64,000 bases of DNA from Porodaedalea pini. Its lineage: Eukaryota > Basidiomycota > Agaricomycetes > Hymenochaetales > Hymenochaetaceae. The stretch lies in NCBI GenBank assembly GCA_002794775.1, contig NBAY01000043.1, forward strand, positions 124,001-188,000. Reading direction: 5' to 3'. How positions within the stretch are numbered: the stretch's first letter is position 1; each line of letters opens with the position of its first letter. Made by a program: the position numbers and the translations under genes. Under the pieces are notes generated by a model, which made no database searches, was not told where the DNA came from, and saw nothing but the letters and a program-made list of their open reading frames with translations. This document shows positions 36,711 through 46,945 of this stretch, one piece after another.

Positions 36711-36790
36711 TGTTGCACAAAGAGATGAAGAGACTCGAGAGCTGAACAAGCTGATGTGGACATTGTACGCGTACGTAATGCAATTGCTTA

Positions 36791-37639
36791 CAGCCCTTTT
36801 CATAAGTCCTGCGACACGTGCATGTCACGTGAAATGAGCCGCGTCAGAGCCAAAGTGTCGAAAAATTAGAATGAATGCCTATTTTCTCTGTGAATTCTGC
36901 ACAGTACCTGCTCATTAAGTACTCAAAAAAAAGGCACGGTTCTCAGGAGAAGAAATATGTAAAATAGGGAGCAATAAATTGATTGTGTAGGCGGGTGGAG
37001 ATCAAACAAGTGCAGCTGGTCTGTTCTCTCACCCATTTCCACTGAGATTCAAAAATTATGGCTCCCCTACATCTACCTATAAAATTCTTTCCTGTATCTT
37101 TAAATTAAGTATATGACTATACCAACATCTCCTGCAAGTTTGAAGCCAATCCATTCAGTATTCATGGTGCAGCAGCAAGATTTGTGTTCCACTTCAAGCT
37201 CTTTCCACCCTCCTTTTCTCACAAGAGGTCTTGCAGAGTAGAACACAAATCTTGCTGCTGGACCATGAGAACTGAATGGATTGGCTTCAAACTTGCAGGA
37301 GATGTTGGTATAGTCATATACTTAATTTACAGATACAGGAAAGAATTTTATAGGTAGATGTAGGGGAGCCATAATTTTTGAATCTCAGTGGAAATGGGTG
37401 AGAGAACAGACCAGCTGCACTTGTTTGATCTCCACCCGCCTACACAATCAATTTATTGCTCCCTATTTTACATATTTCTTCTCCTGAGAACCGTGCCTTT
37501 TTTTTGAGTACTTAATGAGCAGGTACTGTGCAGAATTCACAGAGAAAATAGGCATTCATTCTAATTTTTCGACACTTTGGCTCTGACGCGGCTCACTTCA
37601 CGTGACATGCACGTGTCGCAGGACTTATGAAAATGGCTG
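36791..37639. mobile_element. 849-bp foldback (MITE-like) element with TA target-site duplication
   Basis: Left arm 36791-37189 and right arm 37241-37639 are each 399 bp and inverted copies of one another with only a few mismatches, around a 51-bp loop. Ends read CAGCC(C/A)TTTTCATAAG and its inverse. Both ends are flanked by TA (36789-36790 and 37640-37641). The duplicated block at 44.88 kb shows the equivalent position without the element and with a single TA. CAG-starting termini with TA duplications fit the Tc1/mariner superfamily. There is no coding capacity, so it is non-autonomous. Confidence 0.9.
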
Positions 37640-39685
37640 TAATTCTGCATATGCTCAACTAACGACGCCACAAATGCGCAACGACTCTTGTCCCCTGCAT
37701 CCTCCTCTTCCACAAAAACACCGCTTGAAGCTGTACTGTTATTTGGATCCTGCTGGAGGACGACTCTTTTTCCTGTCGAAAAGTCGGGCCAGTGGGGTGT
37801 CCGTGCGAGTTTGAATTTATTGGGATCCTTCGAGCGGACGAACGAAAGCCAGTAGGCTATCAATTCCTCGCTGAATGCGGTTTCGACGCTATCGAGACCG
37901 GTAATAACGAAGCTCCCATTTGTCCTTCATTAACAAGAATTAGTAATAACAACCGCTATAAAAGCGATAATGCATACCCAGTATTGGTGCCCAAGAACAT
38001 CATCCAATTCTCAGCAGCATGCTCTGTGATACCTGGCTCATTCTCCGTTGGATTTGGTTGGTTGTACCGATAGATCCACGCTTTCGAATGATTCACCCCC
38101 GCATTCCCGATGGTCTCTCTCTGGATAGCAACAAGTCCAAATTCAATCAATAATCGCAACCGCGAAACACAACGGACTTACTCCACAGCGCAGCCATGGT
38201 TCCCCGGTTGCAGTACGTTGCCATTCTTCAGAAGAAGAAAATTGGGCGGGATCGTAGACATTGTTAAACTCTTCAAGCTCGGCTGTAGTCAGCAGAGGAT
38301 ACACCTGGTGCAGAGTTGCAGTAAGGTTTGTGGTTGCAAAAACCGCCGTCTCATTGCTTGTAGCTCTATTAATAAAAGTAAGGTGGACCTTCTGGCGAGA
38401 ATCTGCGCCTATTGCTCACCCTGCGATCACGGGTATGTGAGTGAATCTACCCTCGGCCAACAACTTGGTAGGATAGTCAGAGATGAGAGTGCCATCCACG
38501 ACTGGACGCCATCTATTGTACCCGATGCTGCCTATGGATTAGACTTGAAGTTTGAATTAAAATCGTGTCATGTCCACATACAAAGAAGCACCGGCGTCTT
38601 GAGCACGCGCCAAGGCACTTATAGACGAAGTTCGAAGACAAGCAACGGTAACGTTGACTGACTCGAAACCGCCGCAGCCAGCTTGCTCTGCGTAAGAATC
38701 GAATAAAGGCTTTGAAACGGTAAAGTCAGTGCATTAGAACGCACATTGGAGCAAAGGGATTCGCCTTGCTCACCTGCTGTTGCTCAGGAATCGGCAATAC
38801 CTCCCTATCAACACTTTGCGCGATCACTCCTGAAAAGAGCCTCTCGGAGCCCTCGTTTGCAATCATATGGATTTCGACGCTCCCACCTCCAGCGCTCTGT
38901 CCGTTTATCGTCACTTGGTCAGGATCCCCTCCGAATGCAGCTATGTTATCATGCACCCATCTTAACGCGAGTAGTTGATCCTGAACTCCGACATTATGAT
39001 CAGCGATGGATGAATCGGAGAAGGCGGGGTGTGCAAGAAATCCGAAGGAGTCAAGCCTGTAGTACACTGTAACGGCGACAACGTTGGGAGACTGATTTAT
39101 CCAGTGTTCAAACGGAAAGCTGTGAGGATTTCCGCTGGTGTAAGCTGTAAAAAAGTAAGTCTCAGTACCATTGGGCGAAATCGCAGCGAGCATACCCCCT
39201 CCATGTATGTAAAACAAGACAGGCACTATTGCAAAGAACCTTAGAATCAAGCGGGAAAAGGTATGCCAAAGTAACGGTTGCTCACATTTGCTCTTGGACG
39301 TCGCGTTTATGGGAGTGTATATGTTGATCTTCAAACAGTCTTCACTTCCTGCACCACCAGCATCGCCTTGTCCGGTACTTCCTTGAACGCAAAAGTCGGG
39401 ATAACTGGTCGCATCAATAACTGTATCGTTTGCTCTCAGCTTGTCGGTATCCAACGGGACGGGCGTGCGGAATCGGAGGTCTCCAATGGGCGGTTCTGCA
39501 TACGGCACCCCGAGGAAAGCCAGGCTGAACGGCTCCGTGAAGTTACCAAGATACTTTGCATAGCCAGTGTCAACGATGTGCGAGCTGTCTCTCGAGAAAA
39601 AGGTGAAGCTCTCGGAACACAAAACAAGTCCAGATAGCTGCAAAATAGCGATCACGAAGACAACTTGGAGCCCAAAGGCAGACAT
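37561..39685 (-). CDS. Type-B carboxylesterase/lipase, copy 1 (C-terminus extended by a transposon)
   Basis: Multi-exon gene, roughly 570 residues. MSAFGLQVVFVIAILQLSGL is a secretion signal; an upstream Met at 39727 is possible but the duplicate copy supports 39685. The alpha/beta-hydrolase core shows FLGVPYAEPPIGDLRF, VLFYIHGGG (oxyanion loop) and GDPDQVTINGQSAGGGS, with the nucleophile Ser in GQSAG. Later parts include WRPVVDGTLISDYPTKLLAE, ITEHAAENWMMFLGTNTG (the His helix region) and LIAYWLSFVRSKDPNKFKL. It hydrolyses carboxylic esters outside the cell; the substrate is unknown. The original stop codon, still present in copy 2 at 44876, was split by the foldback element, so the reading frame runs 25 residues into it and ends at 37561. 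No other disruption was found. Confidence 0.88.
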
Positions 39686-39834
39686 CTTTCTTCCCTTACT
39701 GACCTTCAGCTGGGCTGGGAGTGTCATGATCGCTGTATTTAAAGCCTTTAATGTGTATCGCGCGTACGAACATTCAGCTCAGAGAGACTGCCGATCACTG
39801 TGCTGAACAATTTCCACTCCGAAATACGGGTGTC

Positions 39835-39905
39835 ATCGTATTTTAGAAGTACTAACCGTTTGAGGATAGAAAGAGCGGTTTGCCGGCTGTCTTGTGAAAA
39901 GAACA
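39835..39905. repeat. Esterase upstream repeat, copy A
   Basis: A ~60-bp segment beginning GTATTTTAGAAGTAC upstream of esterase 1. Related copies lie at about 43948-44005 and 47153-47215, in the same orientation. The first and third mark the end of the duplicated esterase block; the second sits immediately outside the large TIR element. Confidence 0.65.
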
Positions 39906-40059
39906 CAACGCTGTGGTATTTTTGAAGATGGTGTAATCCTTTATGATATTGCTATCAGATTTCTACGGCGAGATCGAATGTTACATCAGGAAAAACCTCC
40001 CAACAGAATATCATGGAATAATTTTAGAATAGAAAGACATTTGTAGAATAGTTTGGAAT

Positions 40060-40235
40060 GGCATTAGGATGGATTTGGACCCCTTGGAATTGCATGGAAT
40101 TGAGTAGAAAAAAGGATCTGTATTGGAATTTGCTAGAACCGGCAAGGTGGTTTGTGGAATTGCACGAAATTGAGTAGAAAAATAAAATTGTATTGGAATT
40201 TGCTGGAATCGGCAAGGTGGGTTGTGGAATGAGAC
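40060..40235. repeat. Subterminal ~80-bp tandem repeat, left end of the TIR element
   Basis: Two imperfect units share GAATTGAGTAGAAAAA, TGTATTGGAATTTGCT and GGCAAGGTGG. Subterminal repeats commonly bind transposase. Confidence 0.7.
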
Positions 40236-40261
40236 AGAAAATGTTATAGCAAATGCAGCAT

Positions 40262-40902
40262 TTGAGCACCTCAGAAACTTGTAAAATCTATATCTCACTC
40301 AATTCTTCACAGAATCAGTTCAAAAAAGTTGCTAAATTTATGTTTCGATGGCTTCTAAAATTTTGTGAGCTTAGTGGACAGAAGGTGGAATATTAAAGCT
40401 GCAGTAGTGAGAATAGATGTTTTCCCAGCAAAACTCCTTCCTTGATTTTTACTGAGCTCAAATTTGAAGCTAATGACATGACACTTGTTGGAGAATGGTC
40501 TATATATTATATGGTTGATTTTATGAGGGCTGAACTAAAGTGAATGTTAATGTCTCCTCTTGTTCTGCTTGACTGTTGTGCTGAAACTCTCAAATTTGCT
40601 TGACTCAGACAGTCTTCAAAAAATTGCCTGCATTGTTATAAGCCATCTAAAATTCAATATACATTATACAGACCATTCTCCAACCATTTCATGCCGTAAG
40701 CTTCAAAATTGAGCTCAGGGAAATTCAGGAAAGGAGTTTTGCTAGAAAAACACATATTCCCACTACTGCAGCCTCAATATTCCATATTCTGTCCTCTAAG
40801 CTCAAACACATTTTTGAAACCATTGAAACATAAATTTAGCAACTTTTTTGAAGAGTTTTTGTGAAGAATTGAGTTAGATATGATGTATTTTGTATTTGGA
40901 GG
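40262..40902. repeat. Nested imperfect foldback repeat inside the TIR element
   Basis: Sequence at about 40262-40545 is an imperfect inverted copy of about 40640-40902. Shared segments include CTCAATTCTTCACA, AGTTGCTAAATTTATGTTTC and GGAGAATGGTCT. It looks like an older MITE inserted in, or carried by, the larger element. Its outer ends have drifted too far to give a target-site duplication. Confidence 0.72.
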
Positions 40903-41229
40903 CACTTCAGGTGACAAAAACTGCTAAGTCCAATTTCCCACACCTGGATGCGTCGTCCACAGAAGAGGTGTGGGAACTTGATCACATGTATGTTGGTTTT
41001 GACGCGGCGCGCCACACAGTCTTCACATCTGCTACCACTCCAATATGTCTGGCGCCGATGTCCTTACAGAACGTCTGAACATACCCTCGATCACACCCAC
41101 CGCAACCATTATGCACACAGCAGTAGCCTTACCGGCCGCCTGGTGGGACGCACTCACTGCCGCAGGCAACACGCCGTCCGACTTCCGACTTTCAACTTGC
41201 TCATCTTCAAGCCGAAGACCGTAAAGTCT

Positions 41230-43015
41230 GAACTTCTCTGCACTGAACAAACTGTCAAGTGAAAAGTGCTTCATGTGCTCGACGTCAATGAGTGGTGGGC
41301 ACGGCGGCCTTCCATTCGCAGGCGGGCGTCCATCGCCTATGGTTCGCTCTTCCAGTCAGGTGGCGCGGGCGCTGTGGGCAACAAGCGTACGCATAGGAAA
41401 TGTGGCTGCTCAACACGCAACGAGTCGGACCGTATCAGTGCTTCTGCCAATCAGTCCAACGTGAATGCTACTTCCTCCTTCAAACACGTCGCGCCGAGCA
41501 GTCTGCGAACCGCTGGGTCGCGGGCAGCACGTCCAGGTGTGGGGCCTCAATTAACACAGATTCACCCGAGATTGTGGACAAGAAAGTCCATTTGCTGCTC
41601 AACAAGCCCACTATCGAGAAGTTGGAGTCCATCTCAAACCAGATCATTGCGTGGGCAAACAAAAGTGAGAGCGTGAAGGATGGGCGTACGCTCATTCAGC
41701 TCATTCGGCTTGTGTTCGAGAGGGCGACGGATGAGGCGGCCTGAAGTGAGATGTATGCTCGCTTGTGCCGTAAGATGATGGAGCAGTCCAGTCCGAACGT
41801 GCAGGATGATGGTATCCGCAATGCTGAGGGCAAGCCGATTACAGGTGATCTGCTTTTCCGTAAGTACCTTCTGAATCGCTGTCAGGAAGACTTCGAGCGC
41901 GGCTGGACGCAGAAGGAGTCGATGGCGGGAGCGGCTCTCGTGAAGGCGACAGAGGATCAGGCTGTTAAGGATGCCAACGAAAAGGAAGAAAACAAGGAGG
42001 CTTGCGAGAACGCGCTGTACTCGGACGGATACCACACTGCACAGAAGGCCAAGCGTCAAGGTCTCGGACTCGTCAAGTTCATCGGTGAGCTCTTCGATCT
42101 TCAGATGCTCACGGAACGTATCATGCATGAGTGCATCAAGAAGCTGCTCAACAACGTCGACAATCCCGAGGAGGAAGAGATCGAAAGTATATGTAAACTA
42201 CTGACAAGTGTTTGTCAGGCGCTCGATACCTCTTAAGGCTCGCGGACACATGGACGTCTATTTCAGTCGGATGAAGGAGCTTGCGAAGAGCAGCAACGTG
42301 TCGTCTTGTATGCAGCTCATGTTACAAGTGCGTACCCTCTGTTTCCTAGCCTTTCGTTGAGCTGACTTTCTTGGACAGGATGTGATTGAATTGCGGGAAA
42401 GGAAATGGACTACCCGCAACTCGGTCGCTGCTCCGTCGACAATCGCTCAGGCGGTACGCGCTCTTGCTTTGTTACTCGATTTCACTTGAGCTTACCAATA
42501 TACAGGCCGCGAAAGAGAAGGCGCAACAGGAGCAACATAACTTAGCGCGGTCGGCCATGTCTCGCGGTGGTTCACGCCGTGGCCATGATCGTGACGGAAA
42601 TGTTCAAGTCGGTCCCGATGGATGGGCTGTCTTCTCTGGCCCTTCGAGGCCTGCAAACGAGGCGGGTGATCTGACGAACTCTGGCAAGATTCAGAAGGGC
42701 AGTGGCACCATGAACTTCGAACCCACTAGCGTCTTCACGAAGAAGGGAGACAGCAAGCGTGACAGTGCGAGCCTTTCAAGGACGAGTTCGAACACGAACA
42801 TGTTCCAGATGCTGCAGGCCGCTGAGGCCGCTAATGAGGCTCCTACTGCATCCTCGTCTCGTCCAAGTCACCCGTCAAGCCGTACAACGAGCGTCCACTT
42901 GACCCACAACGCACCTGTGGAACCTGCCCAACCTGCTCAGCGTCCCAGACTCAACCTGCTTCCCCGTTCGAAGCCCATGCAGGAGAAGTCGGAGAATAGT
43001 CGGCGCGAAAATTCA
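41230..43015 (+). pseudogene. eIF4G fragment (linker, MIF4G domain and 3' part), decayed
   Basis: Homology to fungal translation initiation factor eIF4G begins near GGRPSPMVRSSSQ (41326) and runs through SANRWVAGSTSR, KVHLLLNKPTIEKLESISNQ and LYSDGYHTAQKAKRQGLG to GPDGWAVFSG and RPRLNLLPRSKP. The MIF4G domain binds eIF4A in the cap-binding complex. It is broken: a frameshift near 41365, a TGA at 41742-41744 where eIF4G normally has Trp (ERATDEA-W-SEMYARLCRK), and a one-base frameshift near 42234. Two typical introns remain (42328-42378 and 42454-42505), so the piece was copied as DNA, not from mRNA. The real eIF4G gene must lie elsewhere in the genome. Confidence 0.87.
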
Positions 43016-43049
43016 ATCATTCCTTATTTCTCGGTTTTCGTGTGGACTT

Positions 43050-43530
43050 ACAAATGACTTTTTGTCCAGGGTGTTCCACTTCGCCTTGAACTCGGTCCGG
43101 TTGATATCCAGAAGAAGCAAACACGTTCTGTGCGACGTGATATGGGCGTGGAGGAGACTCCCGTACCTGCACTTCTCAAGACTATTCAACAGATGTTCGA
43201 GCGCACGAAGGCTCTGTACATTCTGTACATGTCTCACCTGCGTGTCGTAACCAAATGGGACGATGTCGTGCCGACACTCGACAGCAAATATGTTGCAGTC
43301 CTTCCGTGGTGCGAAGAGAAAGTGTGCGAAGACGACATCAAGGAGCACAGTGGACGCAAGTGCGTGTCTCCTCTCCTTCCTCCACTTTGCTAAAGGGAGC
43401 TGACCATTATTCTATTCTACATAGCTTGGAACCACAAGACGTACGCGCGCCGTCCGCAGGCGCAAAGTCGTGCCATTCCCTTCAATCAGGTGCAGTACCC
43501 ACCCATCGAGTCTGGCGCCAATAGCACTCG
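43050..43530 (+). pseudogene. Prolyl-tRNA synthetase C-terminal fragment, decayed
   Basis: After an intron-like acceptor (TTGTCCAG at about 43070) the sequence reads GVPLRLELGPVDIQKKQT, SVRRDMG, LLKTIQQMFERTKALYI and LPWCEEKVCEDDIKE, then across a retained intron (43360-43424) LEPQDVRAPSAGAKS. These follow the anticodon-binding and C-terminal zinc-type domain of eukaryotic ProRS (GVP.R.E.GP, VRRD, WCEE..CED.IK, GAKS). A frameshift follows GAKS; the next frame gives AIPFNQVQYPPIESG, which again fits the family, before the similarity ends. It lacks the catalytic domain and cannot be a synthetase. Confidence 0.82.
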
Positions 43531-43620
43531 CAGAACTGGAGACTGCCGTATCTATGATCAGCATTGTGGCTATTATTCACGGTGATCTTCCTGGTGTGCT
43601 CCATGACCTGTTTGTTAAGT
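43530..43620 (+). other. Third short fragment inside the TIR element, unidentified
   Basis: Immediately after the ProRS fragment a frame reads ELETAVSMISIVAIIHGDLP and then GVLHDLFVK before a stop. Its composition is protein-like and hydrophobic, but no family is recognised; it could be another captured piece or chance. Confidence 0.35.
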
Positions 43621-43639
43621 AGGTTGAGTAATTACGGAC

Positions 43640-43815
43640 ATGTATGGAATGAGTACGGAATAGCATAATTTATATTGATGAAAGTTTGGAATACGCAAAT
43701 AAATGAGGAAGGAAAATCGGAATACACGAATAAACAATGAAGAAAAATTGAAATGCACGAATAAATGACGAAGAACTACTGGAATGCACAAATAAATGAC
43801 ATAGAATACTAGAGA
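43640..43815. repeat. Subterminal ~35-bp tandem repeats, right end of the TIR element
   Basis: Four or five imperfect units share the pattern GGAATRCRCRAATAAATGA. Like the left end, they are rich in GGAAT, in the same orientation. Confidence 0.65.
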
Positions 43816-43937
43816 AAGTCTAGAATACCACGGAATACGGAACACCCTTATAGAATCTGCCTAGTATGGAATCAGTCGGAATCACCGGCTGATTCCGGCG
43901 ATTCCGCTATTTTCCGCCGGGGAGGTTTTTCCTGATG

Positions 43938-44640
43938 TAGTGCCAAGGTATTTTAGGAGTACGAACTAATTGAGGATAGAAACAGCGGTTGCCCGGTTGT
44001 CATCAATCAGCAGAAGAACCGCATCAGCGGCCTTGAGAGGCCACCGGTGCGAAGTTCTTCGGCAACGGGAGCGAATTGGTTGGTAGGAACATCGTGCGTA
44101 CCACCGACGCGGCAGTGCAAACTCTCACCGCAGATGAGGAATTTGACAAGATACTCAAGATACTAGGCCGTATCAGCAAACGACTCCGGCAAATATCAAT
44201 AATGTTGAGGGCTGGCCACGGAGAGAGGGAGGGGGAGGTTATCCGGATTTTTCGAGCCCTAACGGACCATTTTATCCAGGCCTGTAAGGCATCGTTTGCT
44301 GTATATGGTAAGATACCTTCCTAATCAAGTGCCATGCCACCTCAGAACATCTTATTCTACCATCAGCAACCCTCTACTGGCTCCATTTATCCGGAGGTCC
44401 AATTCAGTCCAAATCATCTGGATTCTGCCCAGCCCTCTATTGATATCGCCAGGGTTCCTATCAGCAACTCGACCAAATTTCAGTCAAGGTCCAACTATAT
44501 CTACATGACAAGTAACCAAGCCATATAGTAGAAAGTATGATGGATGGACTTACCAGGCAGGTGAAAAAAAAGTCTAGATGTTGATGGCCTAAATTCTCTG
44601 GCAACTACAGAATTGATATTCATTTCATCCCTCTTTTTGC
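43938..44640. other. Junction region between the TIR element and the second esterase block
   Basis: It begins with a copy (43948-44005) of the esterase upstream repeat. A frame at 44076-44324 encodes an 82-residue helical peptide (EEFDKILKILGRISKRLRQI) without a recognised family; it may be a gene fragment. No complete gene was found. Confidence 0.4.
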
Positions 44641-44820
44641 TGAGTTTGTCCTCGTGGCAGGAGTTGCTGCTGACGGTGTCTTTGTGGTCTTCGTGACCAA
44701 CGTCTCAGAATCGGAGAGTGAAGTAGATGCAGATCGCTTATTTGTAGGTGGTGAGGCAAGCTTACTTGGTCCAGCGTCAACAGAGGGAGGAGACGCTGGC
44801 AGAATAGCCCGCTTGCACAT
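44641..44820 (-). pseudogene. Truncated duplicate of RING gene exon 1
   Basis: On the minus strand from 44820, KRAILPASPPSVDAGPSKL and STSLSDSETLVTKTTKT parallel the first exon of the RING gene (MAIPPASPLSAEAGPSKL, STSLSDSETLVTKTKKT). Similarity ends near 44641, after NSA, before the Lys-rich segment. The RING finger is absent, so it cannot work as the parent gene does. It lies directly 3' of esterase 2, mirroring the esterase 1-RING order. Confidence 0.85.
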
Positions 44821-44875
44821 AGAAACTCCGAAGAGAGAACTGAACAGGTTGATTACGTGCACGTAACACAATTGC

Positions 44876-46945
44876 CTAATCTTGCATATGCTCAACTAAC
44901 GACGCTACAAACGCGCAACGACTCTTGTCCCCTGCATCCTCCTCTTCCACGAAGACACCGCTTGAAGCGATGTTGTTATTTGGATCCTGCTGGAGGACGG
45001 ATCTCTTTCCCGTGGAAAAGTCGGGCCAGTTGGGTGACCGTGCGAGTTTGAATTTATTGGGATCCTTCGAGCGGACGAACGAAAGCCAATAAGCTATCAA
45101 CTCCTCGCTGAACGCGGTTTCGACACTATCGAGACCGGTAAACACGGTGCTCCCATTTGTCCTTCATTAACAAGAATTAGTAATAACAACCGCTATAAAA
45201 GCGATAATGCATACCCAGTATTGGTGCCCAAGAACATCATCCAATTCTCAGCAGCATGTTCTGTGATACCTGGTTCGTTCTGCGTCGGATTTGGTTGGTT
45301 GTACCGGTATGCCCATGCTTTTGATTGATTCACCCCCGCATTCCCGATGGTTTCTCTCTGGACCGCCACAAGCCCAAGTTCGATCAATAATTGCACCCGC
45401 GTAACACAACCACGACACACTTACGCCACAGCGTAGGCCTGGTTCTCCGGTTGCAGTACGTATCCATTCGTCTTCAGATGAAAATTGAGCGGGATCGTAG
45501 ACTTTGTTGAACTCTTCAAGCTCGGCTGTTGTCAGCAGAGGATACGCCGGGTGCAGAATCGCGGTAAGGTTTGTGCTTCCACCTCCCGTCTCATTGCTCG
45601 TCGCTCTGTTAATAGCTAGTAAGCAGTCCTCCTGACCAGGAATCTGCGCCTATTGCTCACCCTGAGATTACGGGTATGTGAGTGAATCTACCCTCGGCCA
45701 ACAGCCTCGTAGGATAGTCAGGTATGAGTGTGCCATCCACGACCGGTCGCCATTTATTGTACAAGGATCCGTTGCTGCCGGTGGATTAGACTTGAAATTT
45801 GAACTAAAATCGTGTCATGTCCACATACAAAGAAGCACCGGCGTCTTGAGCACGCGCCAAGGCATTTATAGACGAAGTTCGAAGACAAGCAACGGTAGCG
45901 TTGACTGACTCGAAACCGCCGCAGCCAGCTTGCTCTGAGTAGAAATCGAATAAAGGCTTTGTAATGGTAAAGGCAATATTACTGCTTTAGAACGCACGTA
46001 GAGCAAAGGGATTCGCCTTGCTCACCTGCTGTTGCTCAGGAATCGGCAATACCTCCCTATCAACACTTTGCGCGATCGCTCCTGAAAAGAGCCTCTCGGA
46101 GCCTTCATTTGCAATCATATGGATTTCTACGCTTCCGGCTCCAGCGCTTTGTCCATTTATCGTCACTTGGTCAGGATCCCCTCCGAATGCAGCTATGTTG
46201 TCGTGCACCCATCTTAACGCGAGTAGTTGATCCTGAATACCGGTGTTGAGGTCACCAATAGATGAGTCGGAGAAGGCAGGGTGTGCAAGAAGTCCGAATG
46301 AGTCGAGCCTATAGTACACGGAAACGACGACAACGTTGGGAGACTGGTTGATCCAGTGCTCGAACGGCCAGTTGCGAGGGTTTCCGTAGACGTAGCCTGC
46401 AAAGAGAAAAAAATTCAGAACCATTGGGCGAAATCGCGGTGTGGGTTACCTCCTCCATGAATATAAAACAAAACGGGCACTAATGGGATGCGACGAATAT
46501 CAGAACCAAAGCTGAGAAAGTTAGGTGAAAGTAATGATTGCTCACATTTGCTCCTGGAGGTCGCATTTACAGGCGTGTATATGTTGATCTTCAAACAGTC
46601 TTCACTTCCTGCACCACCAGCATCGCCTTGTCCGGTACTTCCTTGAACGCAAAAGTCGGGATAACTGGTCGCATCAATAACTGTATCGTTTGCTCTCAGT
46701 TTGTCAGTATCCAATGGGACGGGCGTGCGGAATCGGAGGTCTCCAACGGGCGATTCTGCATACGGCACCCCGAGGAAAGCCAGGCTGAACGGTTCCGTGA
46801 AGTTACCAAGATACTTTGCATAGCCAGTGTCAATGATGTGCGAGCTGTCTCTAGAGAGAAAGGTGAAGCTCTCGGAACACAAAACAAGTCCAGATAGTTG
46901 CAAAATAGTGATCATGAAGACCACTTGGAGCACAAAGGCAGACAT
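44876..46945 (-). CDS. Type-B carboxylesterase/lipase, copy 2
   Basis: A close duplicate of the gene at 37.6-39.7 kb with matching exon structure, roughly 545 residues. It has the same signal peptide (MSAFVLQVVFMITILQLSGL), FLGVPYAESPVGDLRF, VLFYIHGGG and nucleophile loop GQSAGAGS (Ala for Gly after the catalytic region), with WRPVVDGTLIPDYPTRLLAE and ITEHAAENWMMFLGTNTG later on. It stops at 44876-44878 after LVEHMQD; this is taken as the ancestral end. Differences are scattered, mostly synonymous or conservative to the eye, so both copies are likely under selection. The start at 46945 is preferred over 47032 because the signal peptide begins there in both copies. Confidence 0.9.

Larger units (their letters stand above)
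39984..43937. mobile_element. 3,954-bp TIR element carrying captured host-gene fragments (Pack-type)
   Basis: The ends are perfect 18-bp inverted repeats (CATCAGGAAAAACCTCCC at 39984 and its inverse ending at 43937), each flanked outside by TA. The related position upstream of esterase 2 (about 47310) has a single TA followed by the same GTGC, consistent with a target-site duplication. Subterminal regions contain GGAAT-rich tandem repeats on both sides. The interior holds a nested foldback repeat, a decayed eIF4G fragment, a decayed prolyl-tRNA synthetase fragment and a short third piece. No transposase frame was found, so it is non-autonomous. The superfamily is not assigned. Confidence 0.8.

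Noticed and set aside
36360..36803. Longer start of the RING gene at 36803
   Set aside because: The extra N-terminus would begin inside the foldback element, and the duplicate exon supports a start near 36710.
41490..43060. A working eIF4G gene
   Set aside because: Frameshifts and a Trp-to-TGA change break the frame, the N-terminal region is missing, and it lies between transposon ends.
43640..43815. Regularly spaced ~35-bp repeats resembling a CRISPR array
   Set aside because: Units are contiguous tandem repeats without spacers, in a fungal nuclear element.
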